Assembly (NCBI GenBank): GCA_028023455.1
Contig: JAQFVV010000017.1
Coordinates: forward strand, 6,852,098-6,916,097
Source: Epiperipatus broadwayi
Lineage: Eukaryota > Onychophora > Udeonychophora > Euonychophora > Peripatidae
Length of the DNA stretch: 64,000 bases
Direction of reading: 5' to 3'
This document shows positions 36,641 through 48,689 of the stretch, one piece after another. Below the pieces are notes generated by a model. That model ran no database searches. It had not been told where the DNA came from and was given only the letters and a program-made list of their open reading frames with translations. Positions within the stretch are counted from its first letter, which is position 1. Each line of letters begins with the position of its first letter. A program made the position numbers and the translations under genes.

Positions 36641-39023
36641 TGTAACAATATTAAAAATGTATAAATATATGTAGAATTCAACATAAACACGCACACATTT
36701 CGATCTCAAATTAAAGGCAATAAATACGGATAAAGTAATATAATTTAGATTTCTTTAGCTAAATAAATTTTGTGTAATATTAATCATTTATTTTGAATTT
36801 ATAAAGTTCGTATTTATTGCTTAGTTTAAATTTCGTTAAATAATAATTCTAACAAAATCTGATGCAATAATTAATTAAAGTTAAAATGATTTTATTCCCT
36901 TTTGTCTTTGAAAATTTAAAAGCATCGGTCAGTGATAGATAATAAATTAATTATAGAAAAATTCCAAAAAATGTAATTAACGAATGTAAAAAAAAACAAC
37001 AAAACAAACAATAGCACAGCAGATTTCTTTCTAATTAAAACCAGCAAAAGCATTGATTATCCTGAGGGCAAGATAAAGAAAACCTAAAAATATCTCAACA
37101 GAAAAATAAAAAGATCAAGATAAAAAAGGAGGCCATCTTAGACTTGCTGGAGACTTTCACTTGAATTTTAGCTTTACTCTCAAGTGGAGAGTCTAAAATA
37201 TCTTAAAATAAATTGATATTGCCAAGGTATGACCGAGTAAGCACCGAGATAATTCTCCATCGGAAGATGGCCCACCGTATGCCGAACTCCACATTGCCCA
37301 TCGTAAAAACACCATAATGATCTGCTACCTGAAATAGACAAGAAAGCCGCTGCTGTTAAAATCAATAAAATGCCAAAGACAAGAAAGAAAACTGCTAATC
37401 ACGAACAATCTACTATTAAACAAATGGAAGAAAACATCTTATAAAACAGGTACCTGTGTGTGTATTCCAAATTATAGAGTACTCTAGTAATAATAAGCTA
37501 TAGCTCATCTCCTACTATTTGTCTAACTTCTAAAATGTTAAAATTGTAATTTTGTGAAACTAAAATTTGAGAATTAATGTAATCTGTAAATTTCTCGCAT
37601 AATCTAGCTTACCTCCCTCTACCCTTCTTAGGTGTGTATTTCTCAAATCTACACTTTATTTATAAGTATTATTGAAATATTACCTTCTCATAATTGTCTT
37701 AGTTTTATACCTAAATCTATAATTGCTTGAACATTGAATGCGTGTCAAATTGTCATTAATATTTGCTTTATAAATAACTTAAATTTCATATAAATATGAC
37801 ACGCATTCAAAGAATCAGATGTTGTAATGCAGGGTCTACTACTTCGTAATAGCTGGCATACTCACTGTAATAATTCCCCTTTTAGATATTTTTTTATTAT
37901 TAAATTTTAATGAATAATTACGGAAATTTCATTTCTTTGAGAGTCACCAATTTTCTTTTAGTCAATGTTGATAATGGGGGGCCGAGTTTGAAATCTAGTT
38001 AAATATTACCATAATCTTTTAGATCTTATACATGTGTTACGTTTTGAAGCCACGATGACTTATTCCATGCCGTGAATACTCCGGATTCTATAGGGTTGAA
38101 TTAACCCCAGTCATCCTACACAAGTGGACATGATAATGTTCCCATAGGGCTTGATGACCGTCACGCAGCCAGCTGGCAAATTGCGACACGGACCGCTTGT
38201 CCCTGGTTATGCTCATGTGACACCTTACCTCTTCGGGTCGAGGCAGAGACCAACCCGAAACCTTTATAAACTTATTCACGGCATTGCAGTTTCAGTGCTG
38301 CCATTTTATATCGTCCTTCTAAGGCGTACCACGTGTTCCTTTATTTAGTTTATCATTCTCTATATCACTCCGCCTCGGCATTATCTTCATCATCCACTCT
38401 CAAATAAATGTTTGCCCTTAGTCGTAAAATAAACATTTTTATTAAATAAATGTATGTCCGCCGCTACTGATGACTCTTGCAGTGCAAAGTATAAATTCCC
38501 TACAGCACGTATTAGAAATACTCCCTCGAGAACCTTAGGTAGCTAGATTATGCTTTCATATAAATGAATGCTCTTTATAAATAAATGTATTTTATATATA
38601 ATAAAATTGTCAATTAGCTATTGAAACTCTGAATATAAAATATGATTAATAACATTAATAATGTTTCTTTTATTAAATACGTAAATAAATAATTTTAACT
38701 ATACGTCTGTAGTTAAGTTTTCATTTATTCGATGCCCATTATATATATTTCCTCGATTATATATGTTAATTAATATTCGTTTGATTGTTGGCCAACTCGG
38801 AAACAAAACCATGAATCTCATGCATCTCCCTGACCACCGTGCCTAAAGAAGTGTTTACTTATGTCGCATCAGAGGCGTTATTCCGTAGATTGTATTGTGG
38901 AACCGATAAACTATGTTCGAACTCGGTACCACGGGTGGCTTCGCTACTCGATGGTGCTGCTGTTCTGTGTGGTGGTCGAATTCTGCACTATGTTAACGAG
39001 ATACACGTGTTTTGACTGTTACA
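36641..39023. mobile_element. Probable solo LTR
   Basis: A 2383-bp block starts TGTAAC and ends GTTACA, the same inverted hexamer used by the other LTRs here. TGTG stands on both sides (36637-36640 and 39024-39027). A short stretch near 36920 (AAAAGCATCGGTCAG) resembles 57427-57441 in the other solo LTR, hinting at a related family. The right flank is repeat R1 but the left flank is not, so the short target duplication alone is not decisive. Small open frames inside (38151-38348, 38088-38279) have no recognisable product. Confidence 0.5.
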
Positions 39024-39027
39024 TGTG

Positions 39028-40570
39028 AATGTACCAGTCCTTCAAGCAGAGGGCAGAATATCATCAATAGCAGGGCCATCAAGAATACCCACAGTCAGAT
39101 AAAGCTATTCAAAGCATAACTCGATCACATTTCCAGACTGTGGCTCACCTCAACTGCTAGATTTAAATCCCTGCCATCCAAAGCATTTTATTTGTTTTAA
39201 AGATCAACCTCAAGTGCCAACCAATCATCAGTTATATAATCAGCATGCTTTGGATGACAGAACCACAATCCAGTGCTTGAAATATCCCATGACTAGCTCA
39301 CACTCTGTCTCAGGGTTCAGCATATTTACTTAACACATAAAATAATTCTACACTAGTTTACTGGTTATGCTGTGCCAAGAAAGAAGGAGAAAATAGACAA
39401 AATAACAATTAAAGCAAACATTAAACATTTAATTATTTATGCACACATATATTTACTATAATATAACACAATAAATTTTACATAAGAATAATATAAATGA
39501 CTTTAGACTATAGTTATAATAGTCCATTAATTAAAGTTCATTTCATTTAAAATTAAGTGTGTACATAGCTATTTAAAAGTATATTTGCCAGGGTTGTATT
39601 TTGTATGTATTGCCCAATGGTTTTCATTTGGTTTTGTTTTCCAATCATTTGGCCTTTTGGTTCTCCATCGATGTTTTCTGGTGCTTGTCTTCTGTTCTTT
39701 GAATCAACATTAGAAGAGATTAGTGGTGGCATTGATTCACTATCTAGGCATTTGTTTTGGGTGTTGGTTCAGGCAAGCACAACTGATTTCTAAGGGCTTG
39801 GGGCATGTTGGACACTTCTATGGCTCATGCAATCTCTCCATTAATGTTGACTGTGGCAGTAATGATTGGCTTACTACTGTGTTTACAATTTCTGAATATT
39901 CTGCATTTTATATTCTTTAGAAAGAACCTGAACTCTGGACTAATAACAAATTGATGACAGGAATAACTTGATCACAAATTGTAGAGTAGACTGAATAACA
40001 ATAGAGAGAGTGACTTTATATACTTTTTCTCTCCTATTGTTTTAATTTCTTATAATTATTTTTAATTTAGATCTTAACTGAAAATCTGTCTTAATTAATT
40101 TTACATTTCTTATCTTAATCCTTGTTCAGATTCATTTAAATGATCTCGATATGATAGTTTAAAGTTTTTTAATTAATACAATTTAATCAGCAATCTTATA
40201 AACTAATTAATTACATTTTTGAAAGTTTTACAAACACTTGATTTTTACAGACTAATTTTTAGTCTGATTACACATTTGCTTATTTTATATATTATAAAAG
40301 TTTTCTTAGTCAAGCATTGGTGGCCTAGTGATTAGCATAGCTGCCTTCCAAGAAGCCAGCCCAGGTTCACTTCTTGGTCAACACATTTGACATATAAAAT
40401 AAATAAATAAATAAAAGGAGTTTTCTTTACAAAGAGAGAGAAAAAAAAAGAGTTTTAAATTTTCTTTAATTCTATTTTAGATTTTCCCCCTCTCTTGCTA
40501 AGAAGTTTTATTCTAAAAGAAAAAAAGTATGATGCAGTACTTTTGTTTTTGCAAAATTTCATTTTAAAAA
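39028..40570. repeat. Interspersed repeat R1, copy 2, interrupted by a SINE
   Basis: It matches copy 1 from about 15270 on. Its left part is cut where the LTR at 36641-39023 ends. The frames at 39605-39793 and 39723-39920 are not shared with the other copies. Confidence 0.65.
40308..40418 (+). mobile_element. tRNA-Gly-derived SINE, plus
   Basis: GCATTGGTGGCCTAGTGATT begins a tRNA-Gly(TCC)-like head, with a TTCCAAG anticodon loop, a GGTTCACTT T-arm and a short AT-rich tail. A 9-bp duplication AGTTTTCTT stands at 40299-40307 and 40419-40427. Copy 1 of R1 shows the same site unoccupied. Confidence 0.7.
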
Positions 40571-40861
40571 TATTGAATTAACCATAATTTTTCTTAAAAA
40601 AATTATCAAACATGTAGCACTATTCAGTAGCAGTACAATATATATATATATGGTTATAGAAAGTATTGATTGATAAATATAGAGTATAAAAAAGATTAAA
40701 ATGTATATCTAAAAAAGTAATAATTATATAGAGAGTTATATAAAGATATATGTGAATATATAAATAATGATTATAAGATAGAATATATATATATATATAT
40801 ATAATGTAAAATTATATGTTCATGTATATTTGTGTTCGTGTATTTGTATTGTGTTTGTTAT

Positions 40862-40965
40862 AGTCCTGAAGAAGATTGCTGGGGCAATTGAAATGATCAA
40901 TAGTGGGTTGTAAAAAAGCACCATAAAAAAGGAATAAAGAACATAGATGATATTAATATTATAAA
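40862..40965 (+). repeat. H3 hairpin repeat, single arm
   Basis: CTGAAGA 40866-40872, hairpin GATTGC/GCAATT, GAAA 40890-40893, then the shared end AGTGGGTTGTAAAAAAGC. It has the best preserved GAAA of the H3 copies. Confidence 0.5.
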
Positions 40966-40969
40966 GCAA

Positions 40970-42225
40970 TAATAATTTGGATTAGTATTTAAGATGTTAT
41001 GGGTGGAAAAAAGGAATTGGTCACATTGTATTTTTAGTTGTGAGCAAAACTCGTTAGCTTTAAAGTAAAATCACAACTATTTTAGGTATTATGTATGTAA
41101 GTAAACCTTATTGACATTAATATATAAATTCAAAATGGCAAACTGTGAAATAAATGTTTGTAAAGTAAACATTTTTTTTAATAAATAATTTTTGTTAATA
41201 TAAATTTGTATTTTTAAATTTCTTAAAAAACTAAAAATATTAAAAAAAAAATTAATTAAGTTATTTTATTTTATAATCAACTAGTTAATTAAATAAAATC
41301 AAAGACTAATCAATAAATAAATGCATCATTCAGATCCAGTAAATAAACCAAAAAATATTTCTGTCAACAATCAGCCTGGTTTTAATTTCAAAAAACATAT
41401 TATTGTTTACGAGGACAAACATGAAAAACATAACATTAATTGGTTGTTCATTAGGTCTTTCCTGTTGCAATTATAACTGAATTTCAGTGTTTGAAGGTGT
41501 CAGAAATATAACTCTTCCATAATAAAAGGAAAACATTTAACGTGAAGTTTGCTGACTAAATGAAACTAAATTAACATTGAAAAAGCTGTAATTAATCATC
41601 ATCATTTTTCAATTCCAACCATTAGAAATTATTATTGATTTAAAATATAAATGGTGGTTTGTAAGTACCAATCTTAGTTATATCGTGGTCAGTGTCTGGA
41701 AATGTTGTCAGTGGAAAGAATGAACATATAATTTTAAAATGTCTTATAATTTGTCTACTTTCATACTAAAAAATGTAATATATCCCTGAGTTGATCTGTT
41801 TGTTAACCAGAAAACTAGAAAAATAAAAATTTTGCCAAAGAATTCAAATAAAGATGTGAAGAAAATTCAAAGGAACAAAAGTTTAATAAAGCTGATATGG
41901 AATGATAGCTGTGGAAACCCAAGATTTGGAAAAGACTTTCTAACTAGAAAACCTAATCTGCAAAGAAGGTAGTTATTTTGAATACTATCAAAAGTGTGAA
42001 TTGAAAGTAAACTGTGCATAGTAAAAGAAAGGAAAAATAATGAAATTGTAAAATATAGTATGGTTTCTGAACAGTAGAATAGATAAGCTTCTAATTTTCA
42101 CTATGTCATAATTAAATCAAACATTTTCAACTCTAGCATTTAATTATTAATATTAATTTGTAAACTTTATGGTAATTTGTTCTCTCTTTTGAAAAATATA
42201 TAGAAGTTGCATTTATATATATATA
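40970..42225. other. AT-rich intron DNA, nothing recognised
   Basis: No coding frame or internal repeat was found. Confidence 0.4.
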
Positions 42226-42228
42226 TTA

Positions 42229-42815
42229 TATTTAAGTAAACATTTATTTTTAGCGCTGTTTCTAATTGTAATAAATTTAATCAGCCATTTAAGCTATTGT
42301 GCGCTTTTTCATGAGTGTTCAATAATAATAAATGAGTACTTCCGCTTACAACACAAGATATAGTATTTAGGAAAGAATAAAATGAATCCACTTATTCAAT
42401 CCAACCCAAATGCTTATATTTATTATTATTTAACACTCGTGAAAAAGCGCACAATAGCTTAAATGGCTCATTAAATTTATTACAATTAGAAACAGTGCTA
42501 AAAATAAATATTTATTTACATATGTTTAAGAGTTTCATTTGTGAGTGATGTCTAGTAAATTCTAGATAATTTCGTCGGCGTCATTCATTCAGATATCGTA
42601 AACAGTGGTTTAAAGTGAGTAGTCTATCCTCACACTTTCACTTACAGTACTTAAGATTTGCCCATATATAAGCATTTGGGTTGGATTGAATAAGTGGATT
42701 CATTTTATTCTTTCCTAAATACTATATCTTGTGTTGTAAGCGGAAGTACTCATTTATTATTATTTAACACTCGTGAAAAAGCGCACAATAGCTTAAATGG
42801 CTGATTAAATATATT
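42229..42815. repeat. Nested inverted repeats
   Basis: Arms A (42232-42319 and 42431-42518) pair over about 88 bp. Arms B (42330-42416 and 42670-42758) pair over about 87 bp, so the two pairings overlap. A third copy of part of A (42763-42810) follows. Confidence 0.7.
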
Positions 42816-43139
42816 ATATTATGAAATATTAAATAATTTGGGTTTGTATTTGAAATAAATATTCCATTAAGGCAATGCTCTAACCACTGAGCTATTCTTA
42901 GTTGGTTAGAGCATTACCTTAAAATTTGATATTCAAGAATCTAAAAGTGTCAGTTAACTCCTGTGCTATATTGCCACTGATCAAGCCAGCGAAAACCTGA
43001 AGAAGAGTGGAGAATTATACCACTTGAAACAATGTGCAATCTACTAACTTGTGGTGTCTCTGTATGTTATTACTAACAGTTGTTTGTATTTGCAAAGTTT
43101 AAATAAAGTTTAAAATTTTCTAGACATTCAACATTTAAT

Positions 43140-44060
43140 GATAGGTGGTGTAAATAGTCCAATATATTATCACATCCAAAATATCATCACAAACCTCCAG
43201 GTCATTAGGTAAATAATGTTAACATCTATTTCCAGTTTGGTAACTAATGTTAGCATATATACTCTATTTTTTTATTTATTAAATAAAATTTTTGAATTAA
43301 CTCACAATACACAAAAATGGTTTACCGCTTCAAATTTTTTATTGTCCATATCTTGAAAATTAAGAACTACTAATAATTCATAAAAATCAAAACATGCCAT
43401 TCCTTAAATTCTTCCATTTTAAATATCTTATTTGTTCCAAAGCGTATGTCTAGAGTTGATATTTTAAAGTGCATGCCTAGCGATTAAGAATGATGAAGAA
43501 ACAAAAATAAAAAATATATAATAGTTTTTTATATATATATGTCAAAGTGTTGACCGAGAAGCGAACCCGGACCAGCTGCTTGGAAAGCAGCTAACTGCTA
43601 GGCCACCAACGTTTGATATAATAGTTGTCTGCATTTTGGTTTGAAGCAAATGAGTACTCTTTTTATTTCCAACAAAAGCGCTATTATAGATTAATGAAAA
43701 CTGTTTTGGCCTCAGGAATTGTCAGTTAGTAGTAATTGATAATTTCTTGGTTACATCAAAGATTAAACTTTATCACTATTTAAATGGACATTAGCTCCTT
43801 ATTTCTATTCTTTATTATATTAACAATCTTTCTTATTCCATTGCCAAATCCATATAATATTAAGATCATCTATGGTCTTCATTACTTTTTACAATGTTTT
43901 TTTTACAACCCATTGACAGTTTCAATTGCCCTAGCAATCTTCTACAGAACTTTTATGATTTGAAAATATAAGAATTCCTGAAGAAGATTGTTGGGGCAAT
44001 CAAAACTGTCAGTGGGTTGTGAAAAAACATTATAAAAAGTAATAAAGAACATAGATGATA
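43140..44060. repeat. Interspersed repeat R3, copy 2, interrupted by a SINE
   Basis: It matches 29555-30360 apart from the inserted SINE 43527-43615. The right end carries both H3 arms (43905-43955 and 43978-44030). Exon 4 of the host gene begins about 75 bp beyond its end. Confidence 0.65.
43527..43615 (-). mobile_element. tRNA-Gly-derived SINE, minus
   Basis: The head lies at 43611-43547 on the minus strand. Anticodon stem GCTGC/GCAGC with loop TTTCCAA (anticodon TCC), T-stem CCGGG/CTCGG, and a partly mispaired acceptor stem, so it is a SINE rather than a working tRNA. An 11-bp duplication ATATAATAGTT stands at 43516-43526 and 43616-43626. The paralogous repeat at 29944 is unoccupied. Confidence 0.8.
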
Positions 44061-44132
44061 TTAATATTATATAATAACAGACCATAGAAATATATATATG
44101 TCTTTAATTTCATAAAGTCATTTCTTTTATAG

Positions 44133-44202
44133 ATAAGAAAGTTCGGCTTACTAAACTTCAAATACCTGGTGCCAAAAAACGCAAAGATAGTTCTGAAAAA
44201 AT
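44133..44202 (+). CDS. Exon 4 (short, basic) of the DUF4550/CFAP92-type candidate
   Basis: This is a 70-bp exon with a good acceptor (TTTCTTTTATAG, ending 44132) and a near-consensus donor (GTAAGTTC from 44203). It enters in phase 1 (G from exon 3 plus AT gives Asp) and leaves in phase 2 (AT). It reads DKKVRLTKLQIPGAKKRKDS followed by SEK, a basic linker with no recognised motif. It sits about 18.6 kb downstream of exon 3, behind a block of repeats. Evidence is the pair of splice sites, phase agreement on both sides and open frame. A 70-bp match alone would be weak, but chance agreement with both neighbours is less likely. Confidence 0.55.
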
Positions 44203-44209
44203 GTAAGTT

Positions 44210-45398
44210 CATGATTACTATTCTTATTTCTAGAACTATAGTTTTCTGCTTATAAATATTATGACAAAGTATTATTAATTTTATGACTTTTAATTATCTC
44301 ATCTGTTGTCACGATTCTTGTATAGCTTGTATTTTTAGTTAATGGATTCATACACTATTGTAATTTCTACACATCTTGTTCAACGTGTTATCCATTTTTC
44401 TAACCATTTTCTTTAAGATCATCTCTTAATTCATTTTTTTCTTTCTTTACAGTTTTTTTCTCTATATGTTGTTTATGGATCTTGTATACAGTCACCCAGA
44501 CTATTTTAACTTTTGTTTCTTAATCTTCACAAATATCTTTTTTTTCACTACCTTTCTTCAACTTTTTTATATTCCCGTCAGTAATTTATGTAATTTTCTT
44601 TTAAACCATAATTTTGCATCATGCAAAGTTATATTCTAAACAAAACATTTTTCTTGCTTTTTTCTTAAATAAGTCCAAAATGGTTCACCCAATAGGCCCT
44701 CACATTTTTAAATAAAAATCTTAATCATCGTAGTTCTGATTTTAATATATATATATGATACTTCCACTGGCAGTTAATCAACTTCTAAACTAATTAAATT
44801 ACTAATCTATTTTATGACTCTGCCGAGTTTTTACTCTCGTTTTTTTGCATTTATTTACTTTCAAGATACTATAAATTTTATCCATCCTGTGCAAAGTTTC
44901 ATTCTCATATATATATATATCAGCAAATTTAAAGAAATGATATTTTTTTCTTTTATTCTCTTATATTTTTGACTGCTCATTATCTAAGTTAATGCAATTT
45001 TAAAAAATTGGTGTTAAACAATATCTCTCATTTTCATCTTATTTTATATATGTGTCTCATTATAATTTTTCTTTTAAAAGAATTAGCTTATTATTTTAAA
45101 ATGTTAACATTAAATTACATTAAATGTTTTGCAATAGAATCATAAATGTGAAAGAAATTTTTTTGTTCTTGTTTATGTATTTATTTATCATTAAACTATT
45201 TCCATATACTAATGAAATATTCCGAAAAAACTTGAGCTGAGTTTTAGCCATATAGATATATTCTAACTTTATAGCACTGAGCAAACTTTTGGGCGAATCA
45301 CAGTGCATAATTAATTAACTAACTACTTTGGGAGAAGGAAGAATATGTAGTTTATAAAATATGCAAATTGTTGCAGCAAGAAATGTAAATTACAAATT
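44210..45398. other. Intron 4 start, nothing recognised
   Basis: Pyrimidine-rich and AT-rich sequence after the exon 4 donor. The short frames here are not protein-like. Confidence 0.4.
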
Positions 45399-45659
45399 TC
45401 AGATGTTCCATTTTTTTGACAAAGGGACGCAAGACTCCTTTCTGTTGATTGAATTCGGTTCTCTTGCAGTTATCCCTGCCTCCTTGAACTTTCTCTTACA
45501 ATCATCCCTCTCTGGGCAGATGGCCTTAAATTTAGAAGAGGAAATGTGTCCTGTAGCAAGTTCATGATTCAATGCCTGCAACATAAAACAATTTTCCTCG
45601 ATCACAAGCTTGATACGGGACACATGTTTTCCCCTTCTAACGTTAGGACCTCTCACCAT
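45399..45659 (-). mobile_element. Penelope-like element fragment: GIY-YIG endonuclease C-terminus
   Basis: The minus-strand frame ends with HELATGHISSSKFKAICPER, then CKRKFKEAGITAREPNSINR and KESCVPLSKKW. The order H-x-x-x-x-G-H, a K-R-K/R-F-K-E-A helix and a terminal N-R-x-x-x-x-P-L-S-K-x-W is typical of the C-terminal endonuclease of Penelope-like retroelements (family knowledge). Reverse transcriptase sequence is absent, so this is a 5'-truncated remnant. It lies about 290 bp from the hammerhead-bearing H2 palindrome at 45945-46338. Confidence 0.55.
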
Positions 45660-45944
45660 ACATGGCGTTTTTTACATGCCTTACCATATATGGAATTTTT
45701 TACAGTTCTCTGATCTTATAAGGCCAGGTATGCAGCTCTATCACCTAACAACATTGCTATTTTATATCTGTTTTATTATGATAGTTACACATACCTCGAG
45801 TTAATATGTACAATCATTATATACAATTATTACACACAATCGTTGTACACACTTATTATACTTAAGTACTAGATGATTATTATTTATAATCATTGTACAA
45901 AGTTATTTTTATTTGACTGAGTTATTGCATGTATTTTTATACTA

Positions 45945-46338
45945 ATTTAAAACAGGCAAAACTCACTATACGTATTGCCACACACAGCAAGCTAGAGTAA
46001 TCAATGGATGCCAGAAGGCTTGTGCAAAATCCCTATCTAGTGCCTACTCATCCAATATCCCCAGACTAATTTCTGGCTTGTGGCCTTCATCAATGAGGAG
46101 CCTTGGATCTGAGAGCACTGCACCTAGATCTCAGATCCAAGGCTCCTCACTGACGAAGGCCACAAGCCAGAAACTAGTCTGGGGATATTGGATGAGTAGG
46201 CACTAGATAGGGATTTTATATACAAGCCTTCTGGCATCCATTGATTACTCTAGCTTGCTGTGTGTGGCAATACATATTGTGAGTTTTGCCTGTTTTAAAA
46301 CAGTTATACACAAGCATAAGAAGTGGTGGTCATGTGAT
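45945..46338. mobile_element. H2 palindrome with 12-bp target-site duplication
   Basis: ATTTTTATACTA stands at 45933-45944 and 46339-46350. The arms pair about 45946-46118 with 46120-46299; a 39-bp tail ending GTCATGTGAT follows. Each arm holds one hammerhead core, minus (near 46065-46105) and plus (46135-46193). Confidence 0.85.
46135..46193 (+). ncRNA. Hammerhead ribozyme, family H2
   Basis: CTGACGA 46150-46156 (any base is allowed at the fourth-from-last core position filled here by C), a stem II of GGC/GCC around CACAA, GAAA 46170-46173, and a two-pair stem III AC/GT. A GTC cleavage triplet follows, with predicted cleavage after C46179. Stem I pairs CCTCA (46145-46149) with TGGGG (46180-46184), then an internal loop GGCT versus ATA, then ATCCAA (46135-46140) with TTGGAT (46188-46193). 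The one weak point is an A opposite A at the foot of stem II where G-C is usual. Confidence 0.7.
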
Positions 46339-46354
46339 ATTTTTATACTATATT

Positions 46355-47555
46355 GTTGCAAGCACATATATATTTCTTGCTTGAGTTTGAACACTGCAAT
46401 CAGATTTTATGAAATTAGAAGAAATAATGAAGTTGCAGATTATTTGAAAAATGGATATATATTTTATTATAAAAGCACAAATATTGGAGGAGCAAATGGA
46501 TTCAGATCTATTATAAATAAAAAAAGAAAGAATGGCGTTGGGGATATACAGTGGCAAGATTAGTTATTCGCCTTATTGAAAAATATCAAATGTAGATAAT
46601 TCTGAATTATATTTCATTCGATATTGAAGTGGATGAAATAAATTTTAAAAATGTGGTAAAGCATAATTTTACTGTAAACTTTGAATAAGCTTTTTGTACA
46701 GATAAATTTGATTTCATCAACATACATGAATGTGCGTTTGGGGGTGGGGTGGGGGTGAGTCAACTAAATATGTTAGATATGTTGACGTACATATTTTTGG
46801 AAATAAAATCAATTCATCCAGCTTAATAAATTTATATTAGTATATATATACAAGCGTTTTAAAGTGCTGGTTGAAGAAGCTGTTAATAGCAAACAATCAA
46901 AATGAGTTAATCCAGGCTAAGTGCTTTCGAGGTGTTATCCCTCATAACTCATAGCCAAAATAGTAATAGTTGCTGTAATTTATATTAATAACTACATGCG
47001 AAATATTAAGTTTGCCATTGCGGTACAGCTTGGAAGTAAAACATTATTGAGTGTTTCCAGAATGATGTTGAGAATCAAATTCAAGGTTGATTACGTGTTT
47101 ATGGCAATCACAAGTGTGAATTAAAATATAATGATCAATTTTCATAGTTTGGGAAGTTATTTTTTTGACCATGCCCATAGTTACGATTTAAAAAATAAGA
47201 GTCACAGGTTTTATTGTGTATAAATTGTAATTATTGTGTTAATACCTTTAAAGATAAGCTTGCTAGGAAATACAGATAATATCATCCTGTCATATGCTTC
47301 CCAAAGATATAGAAATTTTTTTTTGGTTTTGTTTATGATATGGCTGTCTTTATGGCTAGAAGATAGAACTTGTATTATCCAATTGTTACTAATTTTCTTT
47401 TTTTCCGAGCCAACGTAATATCTGGTAAAATGAAAATGCACACAGAAAACGTAGTTATTTAATATTTAGCTTTATTACTGTCTAGCATGCTTTCAATATA
47501 TTTTTACTATATCATATCCATGACATATAGTGGTGTGATTAAATGGTTCTTTTTA
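46355..47555. other. Intron DNA with a G-run cluster
   Basis: 46737-46757 holds three G runs (five, four and five) separated by single T. No gene is seen. Confidence 0.35.
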
Positions 47556-47939
47556 TCAGTATTTAATTAACTTCCATATATTCAAATTTAATTTAAAATT
47601 TAAATTTAAATACTTCCATTTCTTTGAAATGGGCACACCTGTTTCTTTTTTGTTAATAGAATAATGGTCTTGAGCTATTTCACAGGCTCCTTTAATCTTA
47701 CACTTTCTATCTTCTCTCTCTGTGTGCATTATCTCTGCTTTTGTCAGCTCAAGTCTATCAGTTTTCTGTTTATGTTTGGTAAATATTGAAGTGTGTTCTT
47801 TGTCTCTGAGGGCTCTATTGTATAAATATCTGTTGGGCAAATCTTGTTGACAAGTTGGCCCTCGACTCCCCATAGTATGCAGCATTGCAAGCTGATTAGC
47901 TGCACTTAATTCTATACACCATTTGATGTGCCAATTCAT
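47556..47939 (-). mobile_element. Second Penelope-like endonuclease fragment
   Basis: The end of this minus-strand frame (RKCKIKGACEIAQDHYSINK then KETGVPISKKW) is a diverged match to the end of the 45399-45659 frame, in the same orientation. The upstream 80 codons are less clear. It is a decayed 3' end of the same or a sister family. Confidence 0.5.
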
Positions 47940-48689
47940 TTGGTATAGTGTCTTTAGAGTTATTGATTAATTGATTAAGTGATGGAGTAGTTTAAAAGCT
48001 TATATCAAATTTACTTTTACATATATTTTTAAATTTACATGCAGTCTTCGGAATATAAGTAGGCCTATCTAGTTTTTAGGTTCCACTTGTTGGTTAGGGC
48101 GAGGATTTCTTATTTCTTTATAGAATCTCTTTATGGTGGTTTCAGTTTTATTGTGATTATCTGGTATAAATGTGTGATTATGTGTAAGTTACAATGTTTT
48201 TACCATGACAATGCTCATTGTAATTCTGTTAGTTAATTATGTTTCTAAGATATTTTTATCTAAGTGTCTATCAGTGATTATGCAACATATGGTAATATTA
48301 TTAAAAGTAATGATGATTTAGAAAACATTCAATATATATATTTGACATTTGGAGTTAATCAAAAACAAATTAGTTATAGGGATATAACTCTTTCAACCAT
48401 AAACATACACACTCATAGCATTAATAAGTTGGGAAATTGGATCCAACATCTAGTAATTACTACCTCATTCAATCAGACTCAATTAATTTTAATGCTTATA
48501 TTACTGTTATGTGTTCAATCATTGATGTTTTTTTTTTTTTTTTTGTAAGTCATCATGTGGTTAAATACATTTGTAAAATGTTATTCGGTACTAATTACTT
48601 AGCTGGGCTTGCCAGTCCAAAACAGCTACAAATACCATTTAATATTATCTATCCCATTTACTTCTTAAGCACTAACAAGATTACTTTTT

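Noticed and set aside
43547-43611. Functional tRNA-Gly(TCC) gene
   Set aside because: The acceptor stem is mispaired, and the sequence is flanked by a target duplication with an AT tail, so it is a SINE.
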